Shown here: positions 44,128 to 53,408 of the stretch, one piece after another
Numbering within the stretch: the first letter of the stretch is position 1
Layout: each line of letters begins with the position of its first letter
Assembly: GCA_002727195.1 (NCBI GenBank)
Contig: PBWH01000003.1
Location: 1 to 64,000 of the forward strand
DNA: 64,000 nt
Source of the DNA: Gemmatimonadota bacterium
Lineage (GTDB): Bacteria; Latescibacterota; UBA2968
Reading direction: 5' to 3'
The notes under the pieces: generated by a model
What the model saw: the letters and a program-made list of their open reading frames with translations, nothing else
What the model was told of the DNA's origin: nothing
Databases searched by the model: none
Made by a program: the position numbers and the translations under genes

Positions 44128-46197
44128 GTGGCTTTTGCACTCGGCATCGACATCGGAGGGACCTTCACGGATATCGTCGTTGTAGACGCGTCCACGGGAG
44201 CCTTCGAGGTGGTGAAGACCCTGACGACCTATCCGGATCCGTCGGAGGGAGTACTCGACGGCCTGAGCGAGCTGTTCACGCGTCCCGGGATGTCTGCCCA
44301 GGACGTCACCCGGGTCATCCACGGTACCACGCTTGTTACCAACACCCTGATCGAGCGGAAGGGCGCCAAAACGGCGCTTGTGACCACACAGGGCTTCCGC
44401 GACGCGCTCGAAATCGGTCGTGAGGGACGGTATGACATCTATGACCTGCGGATGCAGCTTCCGAAACCGCTTGTGGAGCGTCGATATCGGCTCGAAGTAG
44501 ATGAGCGACTGAATCCGGACGGGAGCGTAAGGTCGTCGCTGAATACGTCTTCGGTGGCGGCCGTGTGCGACCAGCTGCGAGATGCCGGCGTGGAATCGGT
44601 CGGCGTCTGTTTGCTGCACGCTTACGCGAACCCCGATCACGAGACCATCCTCCGAGACGCCATCGCAGACCATCTCCCAGGCTGTCCGGTTACGCTGTCC
44701 TCCGAAGTGGCTCCCGAGCTCCGGGAATTCGAGCGGAGTTCGACGACTGTCGCGAACGCATACGTACAACCGCTGGTCGAACGGTATCTGGGGTCGCTCG
44801 GAGATGGGCTGGCGAACACGGGTGTCAACGCACCGCTCCACGTAATGCTTTCGAATGGTGGGAGCTGCTCCGTCGAGACGGCTGAGGCTTTTCCCGTCCG
44901 GCTTGTCGAGTCCGGCCCTTGTGGAGGCGCACTCGCCGCGGCGGAGTGGGGACGGAAAGCCGGACTTGATCGGGTTCTCGCGTTCGACATGGGCGGGACA
45001 ACAGCCAAGGCGGTGTTGACCATAGAAGGAACCTTTCCTGTTACGACGGAATCTGAAGTTGCGCGAGTCTACCGGTTCAAGCGGGGCTCTGGTCTTCCGT
45101 TACTCGTGCCGGTGCTGGATATGATCGAGATCGGGGCTGGGGGAGGGAGTATCGCTCACGTGAACGCGCTCGGGTTGCCGGCGGTGGGACCCGAGAGCGC
45201 AGGTTCGTCTCCCGGTCCGGCTTGCTATGACCGGGGAGGGGATCGCCCGACCGTCACGGATGCGGATCTTCTGCTTGGCTACCTGAATTCGGACTACTTC
45301 CTCGGCGGATCGATGTCCCTGAGCGTCGACCGGGCGGGGGCAGCACTTTCGACGGTAGCCGATCAATTCGGTGGCGATGCCTTGAGCGCGGCCCACGGGA
45401 TACATCAGTTGGTCAACGAGAACATGGCCAGCGCGGCGAGGGTACACGCCGCTGAACGCGGCGTCGATCTTCGATCCTACGCGTTGGTCGCGACAGGGGG
45501 CGCCGGGCCTGTGCACGCTTGCGGCGTGGCCTCACGGCTTGGGATCGATCGTGTCCTCGTGCCTCCGATCGCCGGTGTTGGATCCGCATTCGGTCTTCTC
45601 CTTGCACCGATCAGTTTCGATTTCGCGCGAAGCTACGTGTGCCGAGTGGAGGATCTCGATATCCAACGGCTGCGTAGTCTTCTAGATGAGATGCTGACCT
45701 CCGGTCGAGAGGTCGTGACTGGGGCCGGTGTAGCGGATGCGGATGTCGCTTTCGAGATCGCCGTGGATATCCGATACGTGGGGCAGGGGCACGAGATTCG
45801 GGTCTTGGTCGAAGATGACAACCTTGAGGACCGTTTCGTGTCACGACTGGTAGCCGCGTTCGAGTCAGAATACGCGCGTATGTTTGGTCGAACCTGCGAA
45901 GGGGTCCCTATAGAGGTCGTGCATTGGCGGGTCACGGTAAGCGGTCCCAGGCAGACGATCGATATCGCCGCCGGCCACCAGGTGGTGGAGAGCGAAAACG
46001 CTGCAACCACTCGCCCCATCGCCTTCGATCGTGATGGGGCGTCGGATGTGGCGGTCTATGACCGGAACTCCCTTGCAGCGGGAACGATCCAGGGCCCTGC
46101 GATTGTCGAAGAGGCGGAGTCGACCACTGTTGTCCCGGCAGGCTGGCGCGTGACGGTGCGGGAAGACCGTGCCCTCCTTCTCGAGAGGATGTTGTGA
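44128..46197 (+). CDS. hyuA: Hydantoinase/oxoprolinase family protein, A subunit
   Basis: A 689-residue HyuA-type subunit. The N-terminal ASKHA-like nucleotide-binding motif GIDIGGTFTDIVVVD is followed by HGTTLVTNTLIERKGAKT and the conserved glycine-rich regions. The family includes ATP-dependent hydantoinases (N-methylhydantoinase), 5-oxoprolinase and acetone or acetophenone carboxylase subunits. The sequence alone does not separate these. The GTG start has only a weak purine leader. The stop overlaps hyuB as GTGA, typical of the obligate A/B pair. Confidence 0.92.
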   Translation: MAFALGIDIGGTFTDIVVVDASTGAFEVVKTLTTYPDPSEGVLDGLSELFTRPGMSAQDVTRVIHGTTLVTNTLIERKGAKTALVTTQGFRDALEIGREGRYDIYDLRMQLPKPLVERRYRLEVDERLNPDGSVRSSLNTSSVAAVCDQLRDAGVESVGVCLLHAYANPDHETILRDAIADHLPGCPVTLSSEVAPELREFERSSTTVANAYVQPLVERYLGSLGDGLANTGVNAPLHVMLSNGGSCSVETAEAFPVRLVESGPCGGALAAAEWGRKAGLDRVLAFDMGGTTAKAVLTIEGTFPVTTESEVARVYRFKRGSGLPLLVPVLDMIEIGAGGGSIAHVNALGLPAVGPESAGSSPGPACYDRGGDRPTVTDADLLLGYLNSDYFLGGSMSLSVDRAGAALSTVADQFGGDALSAAHGIHQLVNENMASAARVHAAERGVDLRSYALVATGGAGPVHACGVASRLGIDRVLVPPIAGVGSAFGLLLAPISFDFARSYVCRVEDLDIQRLRSLLDEMLTSGREVVTGAGVADADVAFEIAVDIRYVGQGHEIRVLVEDDNLEDRFVSRLVAAFESEYARMFGRTCEGVPIEVVHWRVTVSGPRQTIDIAAGHQVVESENAATTRPIAFDRDGASDVAVYDRNSLAAGTIQGPAIVEEAESTTVVPAGWRVTVREDRALLLERML

Positions 46198-47888
46198 ACA
46201 AGTCCATGGATCCCGTGACCTTCGAGGTCCTTTGGAGTCGTCTGATCTCGATCGTGAACGAACAGGCGGCGGCGTTGATGCACGCCTCGTTCACGACCGT
46301 GGTGCGCGAAGCGGGTGACCTCTCGGCCGGTGTGTTCGATGCGCAAGGGAACATGCTCGCCCAGGCCGTCACGGGAACCCCCGGGCACATCAACACGATG
46401 GCGACGTGCGTACGTCACTTCGTGAAGAAGCATCCGCTGGAGACCCTCGAACCGGGGGACAGTCTGCTGACCAACGATCCCTGGCTCGGATCTGGACACC
46501 TTCACGATATCACCGTCGTAACGCCGGCCTTCAAGGATGGGAAAGGGGTCGGCTGGTTCGCGAACACCTGTCACGCGATGGATATTGGAGGGCGCACGCT
46601 AGGGGCGGGCGCTCGTCAGGTCTACGAGGAAGGCGTCAACGTTCCGATCATGTTTCTGTTCCGCAAGGGTGAACTGAACAGAGACCTGATCGACATCCTG
46701 CGGGCAAACGTACGGGAACCAGACCAGGTGGTGGGGGATCTGTATGCGCAGCAAGCGGGGAACGATGTGGGTGCTGCTAAGCTGATCGCGACGATGGAGG
46801 AGTATGATATCGGCGATCTCGAGGGGCTTTCGACTCTAATCCTCGATCGGTCAGAGGAACGAACACGGGACGCAATCGCCGAGATCCCGAATGGACGTTA
46901 CGATGACGAGGTCTCCATTGACGGGTATGACGAGCCGCTCCAGATCAAGATCGCTGTGGACATCCTAGATCGGAATCTGGTCGTGGATTACGCCGGGAGT
47001 TCGCCCCAGGTGAACTGGGGGATCAACGTCGTTTACAACTACACGCACGCCTATACGACGTATCCACTGAAGTGTGCGATCAGCCCGGAGATCCCGAACA
47101 ATGAGGGGAGCTTTCGACCCGTGAAAGTCAGGGCTCCGGAAGGGTGTATTCTGAACGCGGAGTTCCCGTGTGCCGTTGGGGCGCGTCATCTGGTTGGCCA
47201 CTTCTTGAGCCAGGCGATCTTCGGCGCGTTGTCGAAGGTGATTCCCGAGCGAGTTCTTGCAGACGGATCAGCCGGTCTGTGGAACACGCAACTCGAAGGT
47301 GTCGGCCCCGACGGGCGTCGCTTTGCCTATATCTTCTTCTCCGCAGGGGGGATGGGTGCAAGTGCTGTCGCCGACGGGCTCTCGGCCACCGCCTTCCCAA
47401 GCGGAATCCGTGGCGTGCCCGCCGAGGCGATCGAGGCCGTCTCGCCGGTTCGCATGGTCAAACGAGCGCTGATCAGCGATTCAGGAGGGGCGGGGCGATT
47501 CCGAGGGGGGCTGTCTCAGGAGATGGTTCTGGCTGTCGATAGTGATCTGCCTGCCCAACACAGCTGCATGTATGATCGAACCCGATTCGCGCCACGTGGA
47601 TTCCTGGGAGGTGCGGACGGGCAGGCGGGCGAATTGTATCTGTCCGATGGCACACGCCTGCCCCCAAAGGCGACCTACGACCTCCAGGCCGACGCCTCGG
47701 TCACCTTGAGGCTACCGGGAGGGGGCGGTTATGGTGATCCTTATAGTCGCGATCCGTCGGCTGTTCTCGAGGATGTATTGCAGGGCCGCGTATCTCTGGA
47801 GGCGGCGCTGGCTTCATACGGAGTTGTGATCGATTCTGAAGATATGACTATAGACGAGGCGGAAACAGCGAAGCTGAGGGGAAGCTGA
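46194..47888 (+). CDS. hyuB: Hydantoinase/oxoprolinase family protein, B subunit
   Basis: A 564-residue HyuB-type subunit with characteristic stretches: DPVTFEVLWSRLISIVNEQ, GDSLLTNDPWLGSGHLHD, HAMDIGG and a glycine-rich C terminus LPGGGGYGDP. It carries out ring opening or carboxylation of a heterocyclic or ketone substrate together with the A subunit. The GTG at 46194 overlaps hyuA. An ATG at 46206 would also serve. PhyH starts six bases after its stop. Confidence 0.92.
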   Translation: MNKSMDPVTFEVLWSRLISIVNEQAAALMHASFTTVVREAGDLSAGVFDAQGNMLAQAVTGTPGHINTMATCVRHFVKKHPLETLEPGDSLLTNDPWLGSGHLHDITVVTPAFKDGKGVGWFANTCHAMDIGGRTLGAGARQVYEEGVNVPIMFLFRKGELNRDLIDILRANVREPDQVVGDLYAQQAGNDVGAAKLIATMEEYDIGDLEGLSTLILDRSEERTRDAIAEIPNGRYDDEVSIDGYDEPLQIKIAVDILDRNLVVDYAGSSPQVNWGINVVYNYTHAYTTYPLKCAISPEIPNNEGSFRPVKVRAPEGCILNAEFPCAVGARHLVGHFLSQAIFGALSKVIPERVLADGSAGLWNTQLEGVGPDGRRFAYIFFSAGGMGASAVADGLSATAFPSGIRGVPAEAIEAVSPVRMVKRALISDSGGAGRFRGGLSQEMVLAVDSDLPAQHSCMYDRTRFAPRGFLGGADGQAGELYLSDGTRLPPKATYDLQADASVTLRLPGGGGYGDPYSRDPSAVLEDVLQGRVSLEAALASYGVVIDSEDMTIDEAETAKLRGS

Positions 47889-47894
47889 GGCGTT

Positions 47895-48686
47895 ATGAGA
47901 CATGAGCTGATGCAGAAAGAGATTAGCGGCTACCGTGAGAACGGGTTTGTCGTCATCAACGATTTTCTAACCGATGACGAGCTCGCGGAATGGCGGTCGG
48001 CAGTGGATGAGGCGGTCGACCTCCGCGGTGATGCGCGTCTCCCAGGTGAGGAAGGGAAAGTCTTCTCCGGGTCGAACTCGGCGGTTTTCAAGCAGCGGAT
48101 CCAGCTCTGGATGGACAACGAGCGGGTTAAGGCGCTGATGTTGGACGAGCGGATCGGGAAGATGGCGGCGGACCTGGAAGGTATTGACGGCATCCGGGTC
48201 TGGCACGACCAAACGCTGATCAAGATGCCCTACGGGAATCCGACATCGTGGCACCAGGACAACACGAAGTGGTCGTTCTCCTCCGATCACGCGATTTCGA
48301 TCTGGATCGCGCTCGATGATGCTACGCCACACAACGGCTGTCTCTACTTCATCCCCGGCTCCCATCACGATTGTTACGATGACGTGTCGACGAATCGACC
48401 GATGTCGGACATATTCGAAGAGAATCCGGTCCTTCAGGATGTCGATCCAGTGGCGGCACCGATGAAGGCCGGGAGTTGTTCGTTCCATAACGGACTGACC
48501 GTACACGGTGCGGGCGCGAACATGACGCGCGGACTAAGGCGGGCGATGACCTGCGCCTTCATGCCGGACGGGGCGACATTCAACGGGAACAAGAACGTCC
48601 TTCCTCAGTCGTATGTGGACGGGCTGTCTGTTGGCGACTTAATCGATAATGATGAACTGGTGCCGCTCATCTACAAGCGCGCCTGA
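47895..48686 (+). CDS. Phytanoyl-CoA dioxygenase (PhyH) family protein
   Basis: A 263-residue Fe(II)/2-oxoglutarate oxygenase of the PhyH family. The iron triad is His120 and Asp122 (WHQDN) with distal His204 (TVHGAG). An arginine in TRGLRR a few residues later is suited to bind 2-oxoglutarate. The family hydroxylates many small molecules, and no lipid-CoA context is present here. It follows hyuB by six bases and precedes the lyase gene by 37. Confidence 0.9.
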   Translation: MRHELMQKEISGYRENGFVVINDFLTDDELAEWRSAVDEAVDLRGDARLPGEEGKVFSGSNSAVFKQRIQLWMDNERVKALMLDERIGKMAADLEGIDGIRVWHDQTLIKMPYGNPTSWHQDNTKWSFSSDHAISIWIALDDATPHNGCLYFIPGSHHDCYDDVSTNRPMSDIFEENPVLQDVDPVAAPMKAGSCSFHNGLTVHGAGANMTRGLRRAMTCAFMPDGATFNGNKNVLPQSYVDGLSVGDLIDNDELVPLIYKRA

Positions 48687-48723
48687 ACTGTATCAGATCT
48701 GCCAGGGGGAACAAGGGGAGCGC

Positions 48724-50145
48724 ATGAGGGTTTTCGCATTCATTGTGGCGATGTGGATCGTCGCCGGCTCGTCAGTGGAGGCGGGGAACGTCTTCGTCCG
48801 GGACCCGGAGCAGTTCGAGAAGTATGTCACCCGGCTCGCCCCGGGCGATACGATCGTGCTTCGCTCCGGTGAGGAATGGCGGGATGTAAATCTGGTTTTC
48901 GAGGGAGAAGGCGAGCCGGGCCGCCCGATTGTATTGGCGGCGCGTGACCCCGGGAAGACAGTCTTTACGGGGCAGTCCCGTCTACGGATACTTGGCAAGC
49001 ATCTCGTGGTGACCGGCTTGGTGTTCCGTGACGGATCCCTGTCCGGGGGCAGCGTCATCTCCATCGGATCCGGGCGAGGCGAGTCCGCCCAGGAGTGCCG
49101 GCTAACGGACACCGCGATCATCGATTACAATCCGGAGGATTCTGAGGTCAATTACAAGTGGGTCTCCGTCTATGGCCGCCGGAACCGAGTCGACCACTGC
49201 TACTTCAAGGGGCAGACGCACGTCGGGCAGGCTGTGGTGGTCTGGTTGAATGGAGAGCCCAACAACCATCGTATCGATCACAACTACTTCGCCGGGCGTC
49301 CCAACCTTGGGCGCAATGGGGGTGAGACGATCCGGATCGGGACCAGCGCGCGATCGATGGAGGTCTCGCAGACCGTCGTCGAGGACAACCTGTTCGAGAA
49401 CTGCGATGGGGAGGCCGAGATCATCTCTGTCAAGTCGTGTGAGAACGTGATCCGGCGGAACGCATTCGTCAGCAGCGCGGGGACGGTTTCCCTGCGGCAT
49501 GGGAACCGAAACAGGGTTGAAGGTAACTGGTTCGTCGGAAACGGGAAGGCAAGATCAGGCGGTGTTCGGGTGATGGGTGAGGGTCACGTGATCGTGAACA
49601 ATCACCTCGAGGGATTGACCGGACGAGGAAACCGCGCAGCCCTGACCATTCTCAGCGGCGTTCCTGATGCGGCTCTGAACAGCTACTGGCAGGTCAAGAA
49701 CGTAACCTTCGCGCACAACACGGTGATCGACTGTGCGGCATTCACCGATATTGCCTTTGGTCACGGACAGAGAGGGCGTAGCCTTGCCCCGGTCGGGATC
49801 CGCATCTCCGCGAATGTGGTTCAGTCGACCAACCCGAATCGCGCAATGACTATCCATGACGCGACGGCGGATGTCAGCTGGGATCGAAACCTGTGGACGG
49901 GGCCCATGACGGACCTGCCCGAAGGGTTCGCGGTTAAGGATGTCTCGTTCATCAAGGGGGCGTTTCTGAGCGAGCTCAGCAGCTATTCGCTGCTTGCCAT
50001 ACCGGAGGGCGATCCGCGTCTCTCATCCGACATCGACGGACAGCGTCGCCTCGAAAGCGTGGCGGGCAGCGATGTGGGATCCGATGCGCCGACACGATAT
50101 ACCATGCCACGTCGGCCGCTTGTCGGTCCGAAGTGGATGGACTGA
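48724..50145 (+). CDS. Polysaccharide lyase family 6 (alginate lyase/chondroitinase B type)
   Basis: A 473-residue secreted right-handed beta-helix. Residues 1-20 form a signal peptide ending VEAG, and QFEKYVTRLAPGDTIVLRSGE opens the fold. The PL6 catalytic pair is recognisable: Lys237 in SVKS and Arg258 in SLRHG, 21 residues apart as in chondroitinase B (K250/R271). Calcium-site residues sit in NCDGEAEI. It cleaves uronate-containing polysaccharides by beta-elimination. The ATG at 48724 has GGGGAG just upstream and starts the signal peptide. The upstream in-frame ATG lies inside PhyH. Confidence 0.9.
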   Translation: MRVFAFIVAMWIVAGSSVEAGNVFVRDPEQFEKYVTRLAPGDTIVLRSGEEWRDVNLVFEGEGEPGRPIVLAARDPGKTVFTGQSRLRILGKHLVVTGLVFRDGSLSGGSVISIGSGRGESAQECRLTDTAIIDYNPEDSEVNYKWVSVYGRRNRVDHCYFKGQTHVGQAVVVWLNGEPNNHRIDHNYFAGRPNLGRNGGETIRIGTSARSMEVSQTVVEDNLFENCDGEAEIISVKSCENVIRRNAFVSSAGTVSLRHGNRNRVEGNWFVGNGKARSGGVRVMGEGHVIVNNHLEGLTGRGNRAALTILSGVPDAALNSYWQVKNVTFAHNTVIDCAAFTDIAFGHGQRGRSLAPVGIRISANVVQSTNPNRAMTIHDATADVSWDRNLWTGPMTDLPEGFAVKDVSFIKGAFLSELSSYSLLAIPEGDPRLSSDIDGQRRLESVAGSDVGSDAPTRYTMPRRPLVGPKWMD

Positions 50146-50159
50146 AAGGGAGTGAGTCT

Positions 50160-50987
50160 ATGAAGATGGCGTTTACCACGTTGGGTTGCCCAGCATGGGA
50201 TCTGGACACCGTAATCGAAAAGGGGAGTGCCTTCGGCTACGAAGGGGTGGATTTTCGTGGCATTCAGGGAGAAATCGACGTCACCACGCTGGCCGAGTTT
50301 ACGACCAGCATCGTGGAGACCAAGCGGAAGCTGGGAGATGCAGGTCTGTCGGTGTGCGGGATCAGTTCGAGCCTGAAGATCTGTGACGACACCCTGGCCA
50401 GGGCAAACCTCGAAGAAGCAAAGCGGACGATTCCCGTCGCAGCGGAGCTGGATGTACCGAACATTCGTGTCTTCGGCGTCGGGAACGCAGACGAGAAGTC
50501 GAAGGAGGAACTGGCTGACATCGGGCAAGGCATGATGGGACAGATCCTTGCGCTGGATGGCGCCGATCAGTTCAAGTGGGTGTTCGAGACACACGATCAT
50601 TGGATCAAATCGACCGACTGTAAACTGCTGCTCGATCGCGTGACCGTCCCGATCTTCGGGGCTCTCTGGGACGTGGGGCATACGTCTCGTGTCGGCGAGG
50701 AGGATCCAGCCGATACGCTGGCCGCACTTGGTGACCGTGTTTACTACACGCACGTGAAGGACGCGGTCTACGATCCGGACCAGGAGAACGCGATGAAGGA
50801 TGGTTGGAAGTATGTGCCACCCGGTACGGGACAGCTTCCGCTGGAGAAGGCGCTCAACCTCCTGAAGGAGCGCGGCTACGAGGGTTACGTGATGTTCGAG
50901 CACGAGAAGCGGTGGCATCCGACCCTACCTGAACCGGAAGATATCATGCCGATGTTCGTCAACTGGTTCAAAGGGCTGAACCTGTAA
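50160..50987 (+). CDS. Xylose-isomerase-like TIM barrel, sugar isomerase/epimerase
   Basis: A 275-residue AP endonuclease 2/xylose isomerase-like protein (IolE/IolI/hydroxypyruvate isomerase group). MAFTTLGCPAWD opens the barrel, with FRGIQGEI, FETHDHW, LWDVGHTSR, YYTHVKD and YVMFEHEK giving the expected metal-binding glutamate, aspartate and histidine positions. It starts 14 bases after the lyase gene with GGGAG eight bases upstream. Position suggests isomerisation or epimerisation of a sugar acid from the lyase product. Confidence 0.88.
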   Translation: MKMAFTTLGCPAWDLDTVIEKGSAFGYEGVDFRGIQGEIDVTTLAEFTTSIVETKRKLGDAGLSVCGISSSLKICDDTLARANLEEAKRTIPVAAELDVPNIRVFGVGNADEKSKEELADIGQGMMGQILALDGADQFKWVFETHDHWIKSTDCKLLLDRVTVPIFGALWDVGHTSRVGEEDPADTLAALGDRVYYTHVKDAVYDPDQENAMKDGWKYVPPGTGQLPLEKALNLLKERGYEGYVMFEHEKRWHPTLPEPEDIMPMFVNWFKGLNL

Positions 50988-51032
50988 CGCGGAGCGGGGT
51001 TGGTGATCCGGCTCCTTCTGTTTGAGAGAACC

Positions 51033-52322
51033 ATGGCAATTACCGCAGTGATCGTCGGTGCAGGCCACCGAGCCCTGACCTATGCCTCCTATGCAGAGCA
51101 GCATCCTGACGAACTGAAGATCGTGGGGATGGCTGACCCGAATGACCTGCGTCGCCAGCAGACGGGCGACCGGTTCGACATCCCGGATGGCAGGCGATTC
51201 GAAACGGCAGAAGCGCTGGCTAGCGTGCCGCAGTTTGCCGACTGCGTGATCAACGGGACGATGGACCATCAGCACGTGGAGACATCGCTGCCGCTGCTCG
51301 CGGCGGGATACGATCTACTCCTGGAGAAGCCGTTCGCGACGGGGATCGAGGAGATGTGGTCGCTCGTCGAGGCGGCCCGATCGAATAACCGAAAGGTGAT
51401 GATCTGTCACGTCCTGCGGTATGCGCCGTTCTACTACCGGATTCGTGAACGGGTCGCGGCCGGGGAGATTGGGCGGGTGATCAATGTTCAGACCGTCGAG
51501 CACGTCAGCTACCACCATATGGCGGTCGGTTTTGTTCGGGGGAAGTGGAACAGCAAGGACCGGTGCCACTCGGGCATGCTGATGGCCAAGTGCTGTCACG
51601 ATCTCGACCTGATCATGTGGATGAAGAGCGGTGTGCGTCCTGTCGCGGTCAGCAGCTTTGGGACGAACACCCAGTTTCGTCCGGAAATGGCGCCCAAAGG
51701 AGCGGGTGAGCGATGTCTGGTCGACTGTGAGATCGAAACGGATTGCCTTTATTCGGCGCGCAAACATTACATCGATCATCCGAAACGATGGTCCTTCTAC
51801 GTCTGGGACAGCCTCGAGCATATCGAAGCCCCAACGATCGAGGACAAGGTTGCTTCTCTCGAGGGTGGCAATCCGTATGGGCGCTGTGTGTGGAAATGCG
51901 ACAACGATGTGGTGGATCACCAATCGGTGGCAATCAATTTCGAGGATGGATGTACGGCCACCCACAACATGGTCGGCGGGACTGCTCGTCCGTCTCGGTC
52001 GATTCACCTGATCGGTACGGAAGGGGAGATCCACGGGGTGCTCGAGGACCAATCCTTCTGTGTACGGCACATCGACCCGCGTCCCGGTCACGAATACAGT
52101 GAGGATCGCATCGATCTGAACGAGTCGGGTGACGTGCACGGCGCGTTCGGCGGTCACTGCGGGGGAGATCTTCGGCTAGCAAAAGACTTCGTCGATCTCG
52201 TTTCAGGAGGGGAGCCGTCCCTGGCTTGCACCCGGATCGAGGACTCGGTGTATGGCCACCTGACTGGTTTTCTGGCTGAGGAGTCGAGGGAGGAGTCGCG
52301 TGTTGTCCAGATTGACGCATAG
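51033..52322 (+). CDS. Gfo/Idh/MocA family oxidoreductase
   Basis: A 429-residue NAD(P)-dependent sugar or cyclitol oxidoreductase. The N-terminal Rossmann motif VIVGAGHRALTYA, the strand LLLEKPFA and the C-terminal beta domain with MAKCCHDLDLIMWM, bearing the usual catalytic His/Asp pattern, match the family. It is longer than most members (about 340 residues) because of C-terminal insertions. The ATG at 51033 begins the Rossmann strand. Confidence 0.9.
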   Translation: MAITAVIVGAGHRALTYASYAEQHPDELKIVGMADPNDLRRQQTGDRFDIPDGRRFETAEALASVPQFADCVINGTMDHQHVETSLPLLAAGYDLLLEKPFATGIEEMWSLVEAARSNNRKVMICHVLRYAPFYYRIRERVAAGEIGRVINVQTVEHVSYHHMAVGFVRGKWNSKDRCHSGMLMAKCCHDLDLIMWMKSGVRPVAVSSFGTNTQFRPEMAPKGAGERCLVDCEIETDCLYSARKHYIDHPKRWSFYVWDSLEHIEAPTIEDKVASLEGGNPYGRCVWKCDNDVVDHQSVAINFEDGCTATHNMVGGTARPSRSIHLIGTEGEIHGVLEDQSFCVRHIDPRPGHEYSEDRIDLNESGDVHGAFGGHCGGDLRLAKDFVDLVSGGEPSLACTRIEDSVYGHLTGFLAEESREESRVVQIDA

Positions 52323-52331
52323 GACCCCACG

Positions 52332-53303
52332 GTGAACTGGGGAATCTTGGGCGCCGGATCTGTGGCGCAGAGGCGAGTGATGCCGGCGATCAATGCTCTC
52401 GAGGGGCACGCCGTCCAGACGCTGATGGTGCGCGATGCGTGTCGGGCGCGTGATCTTGCTGCGTCTCATGGTGCGTCAAACGGTGTCAGTTCCGTCGAAG
52501 CGTTGCTGGCCGACGAGACGATCGATGCCGTCTACGTGTCGAGCCCGGTCGTTCACCATCGCGACCACGTTCTTGCTGTCGCGCAGGCGGGCAAGCACGT
52601 CCTCTGCGAGAAACCAATGGCGATGTCGTCGGACACGTGCCGTGACATGATCGAAGCCTGTAACAATGCAGGCGTGACGCTTGGCACGTGCTACGTCCTC
52701 CGCGGATGGGAGATCTACCAACGAATTCGGGACCTGATCCGGAACGGAGATCTGGGAACGCTGATCGAACTCCGTGCGCATCTCGCCAAGTGGACCCCGC
52801 GTGAAGCAGATGAGTGGAGGCTCGATCCCGCTCAGAGCGGAGGCGGCGTGTTGATAGACGTCGCTACTCACTACCTGGATCTGTTCCGCTTCCTCGCTGG
52901 CGAGATTGTACGAGTGGCCTATATGGGCTCTTCTCGCGTTTTCGATTGGCCGGTCGAGGAAACGGCGCACGCACTCGTTGCATTCGAGTCCGGCTGCCAT
53001 GGCTCGTTAACGGCGACTTGCACGGTACCAAACGGGGGAAACCTACTCGAGGTCTACGGGTCCGAAGGGTCACTGTTCCTCGGGAAGACACTCCGCATTG
53101 TGCGTGGAGACGACGTGGTTGAAGAAGTGGTGGTCTTCCCGGATTACTACTCAGGTATCCTCACCGATTTTGCCCACTGCACGAAAACGTCCAATACTCC
53201 GATCGCCTCCGGTCTCGATGGCCTGAGGGGCACCCAGATCGTCGAAGCGGCCTACCAGTCTGCGCGCGAGCAGAAGATCGTCACGGTGATCAGCGTTGGT
53301 TGA
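52332..53303 (+). CDS. Gfo/Idh/MocA family oxidoreductase
   Basis: A 323-residue family member of normal length. The cofactor motif is GILGAGSVAQRRVMPA, the EKP motif is LCEKPMAM and the catalytic region is GGVLIDVATHYLDLFRF. The GTG start has AGGA upstream and lies nine bases after the previous oxidoreductase gene. It is the last gene of the plus-strand hyu-PhyH-PL6 group. A pair of oxidoreductases suggests successive or alternative oxidations. Confidence 0.9.
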   Translation: MNWGILGAGSVAQRRVMPAINALEGHAVQTLMVRDACRARDLAASHGASNGVSSVEALLADETIDAVYVSSPVVHHRDHVLAVAQAGKHVLCEKPMAMSSDTCRDMIEACNNAGVTLGTCYVLRGWEIYQRIRDLIRNGDLGTLIELRAHLAKWTPREADEWRLDPAQSGGGVLIDVATHYLDLFRFLAGEIVRVAYMGSSRVFDWPVEETAHALVAFESGCHGSLTATCTVPNGGNLLEVYGSEGSLFLGKTLRIVRGDDVVEEVVVFPDYYSGILTDFAHCTKTSNTPIASGLDGLRGTQIVEAAYQSAREQKIVTVISVG

Positions 53304-53408
53304 GGTGACACTGAGGTCAGGCGAGTGCATCGAGATTCGTGAGAAGGATTTGTCTGATGGCCCAACTATCGGAGAGATGCTCGAGGCGTGCAGCGAGCAG
53401 ACCTACCA
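53304..53408. other. Spacer between converging genes
   Basis: Short convergent spacer with no clear terminator. The neighbouring pseudogene's ancestral end lies at its right-hand edge. Confidence 0.4.

Noticed and set aside
47895..48686. PhyH protein as a true phytanoyl-CoA hydroxylase
   Set aside because: No CoA ligase or fatty acid oxidation genes are nearby, and the family is used broadly for small-molecule hydroxylation in environmental bacteria.
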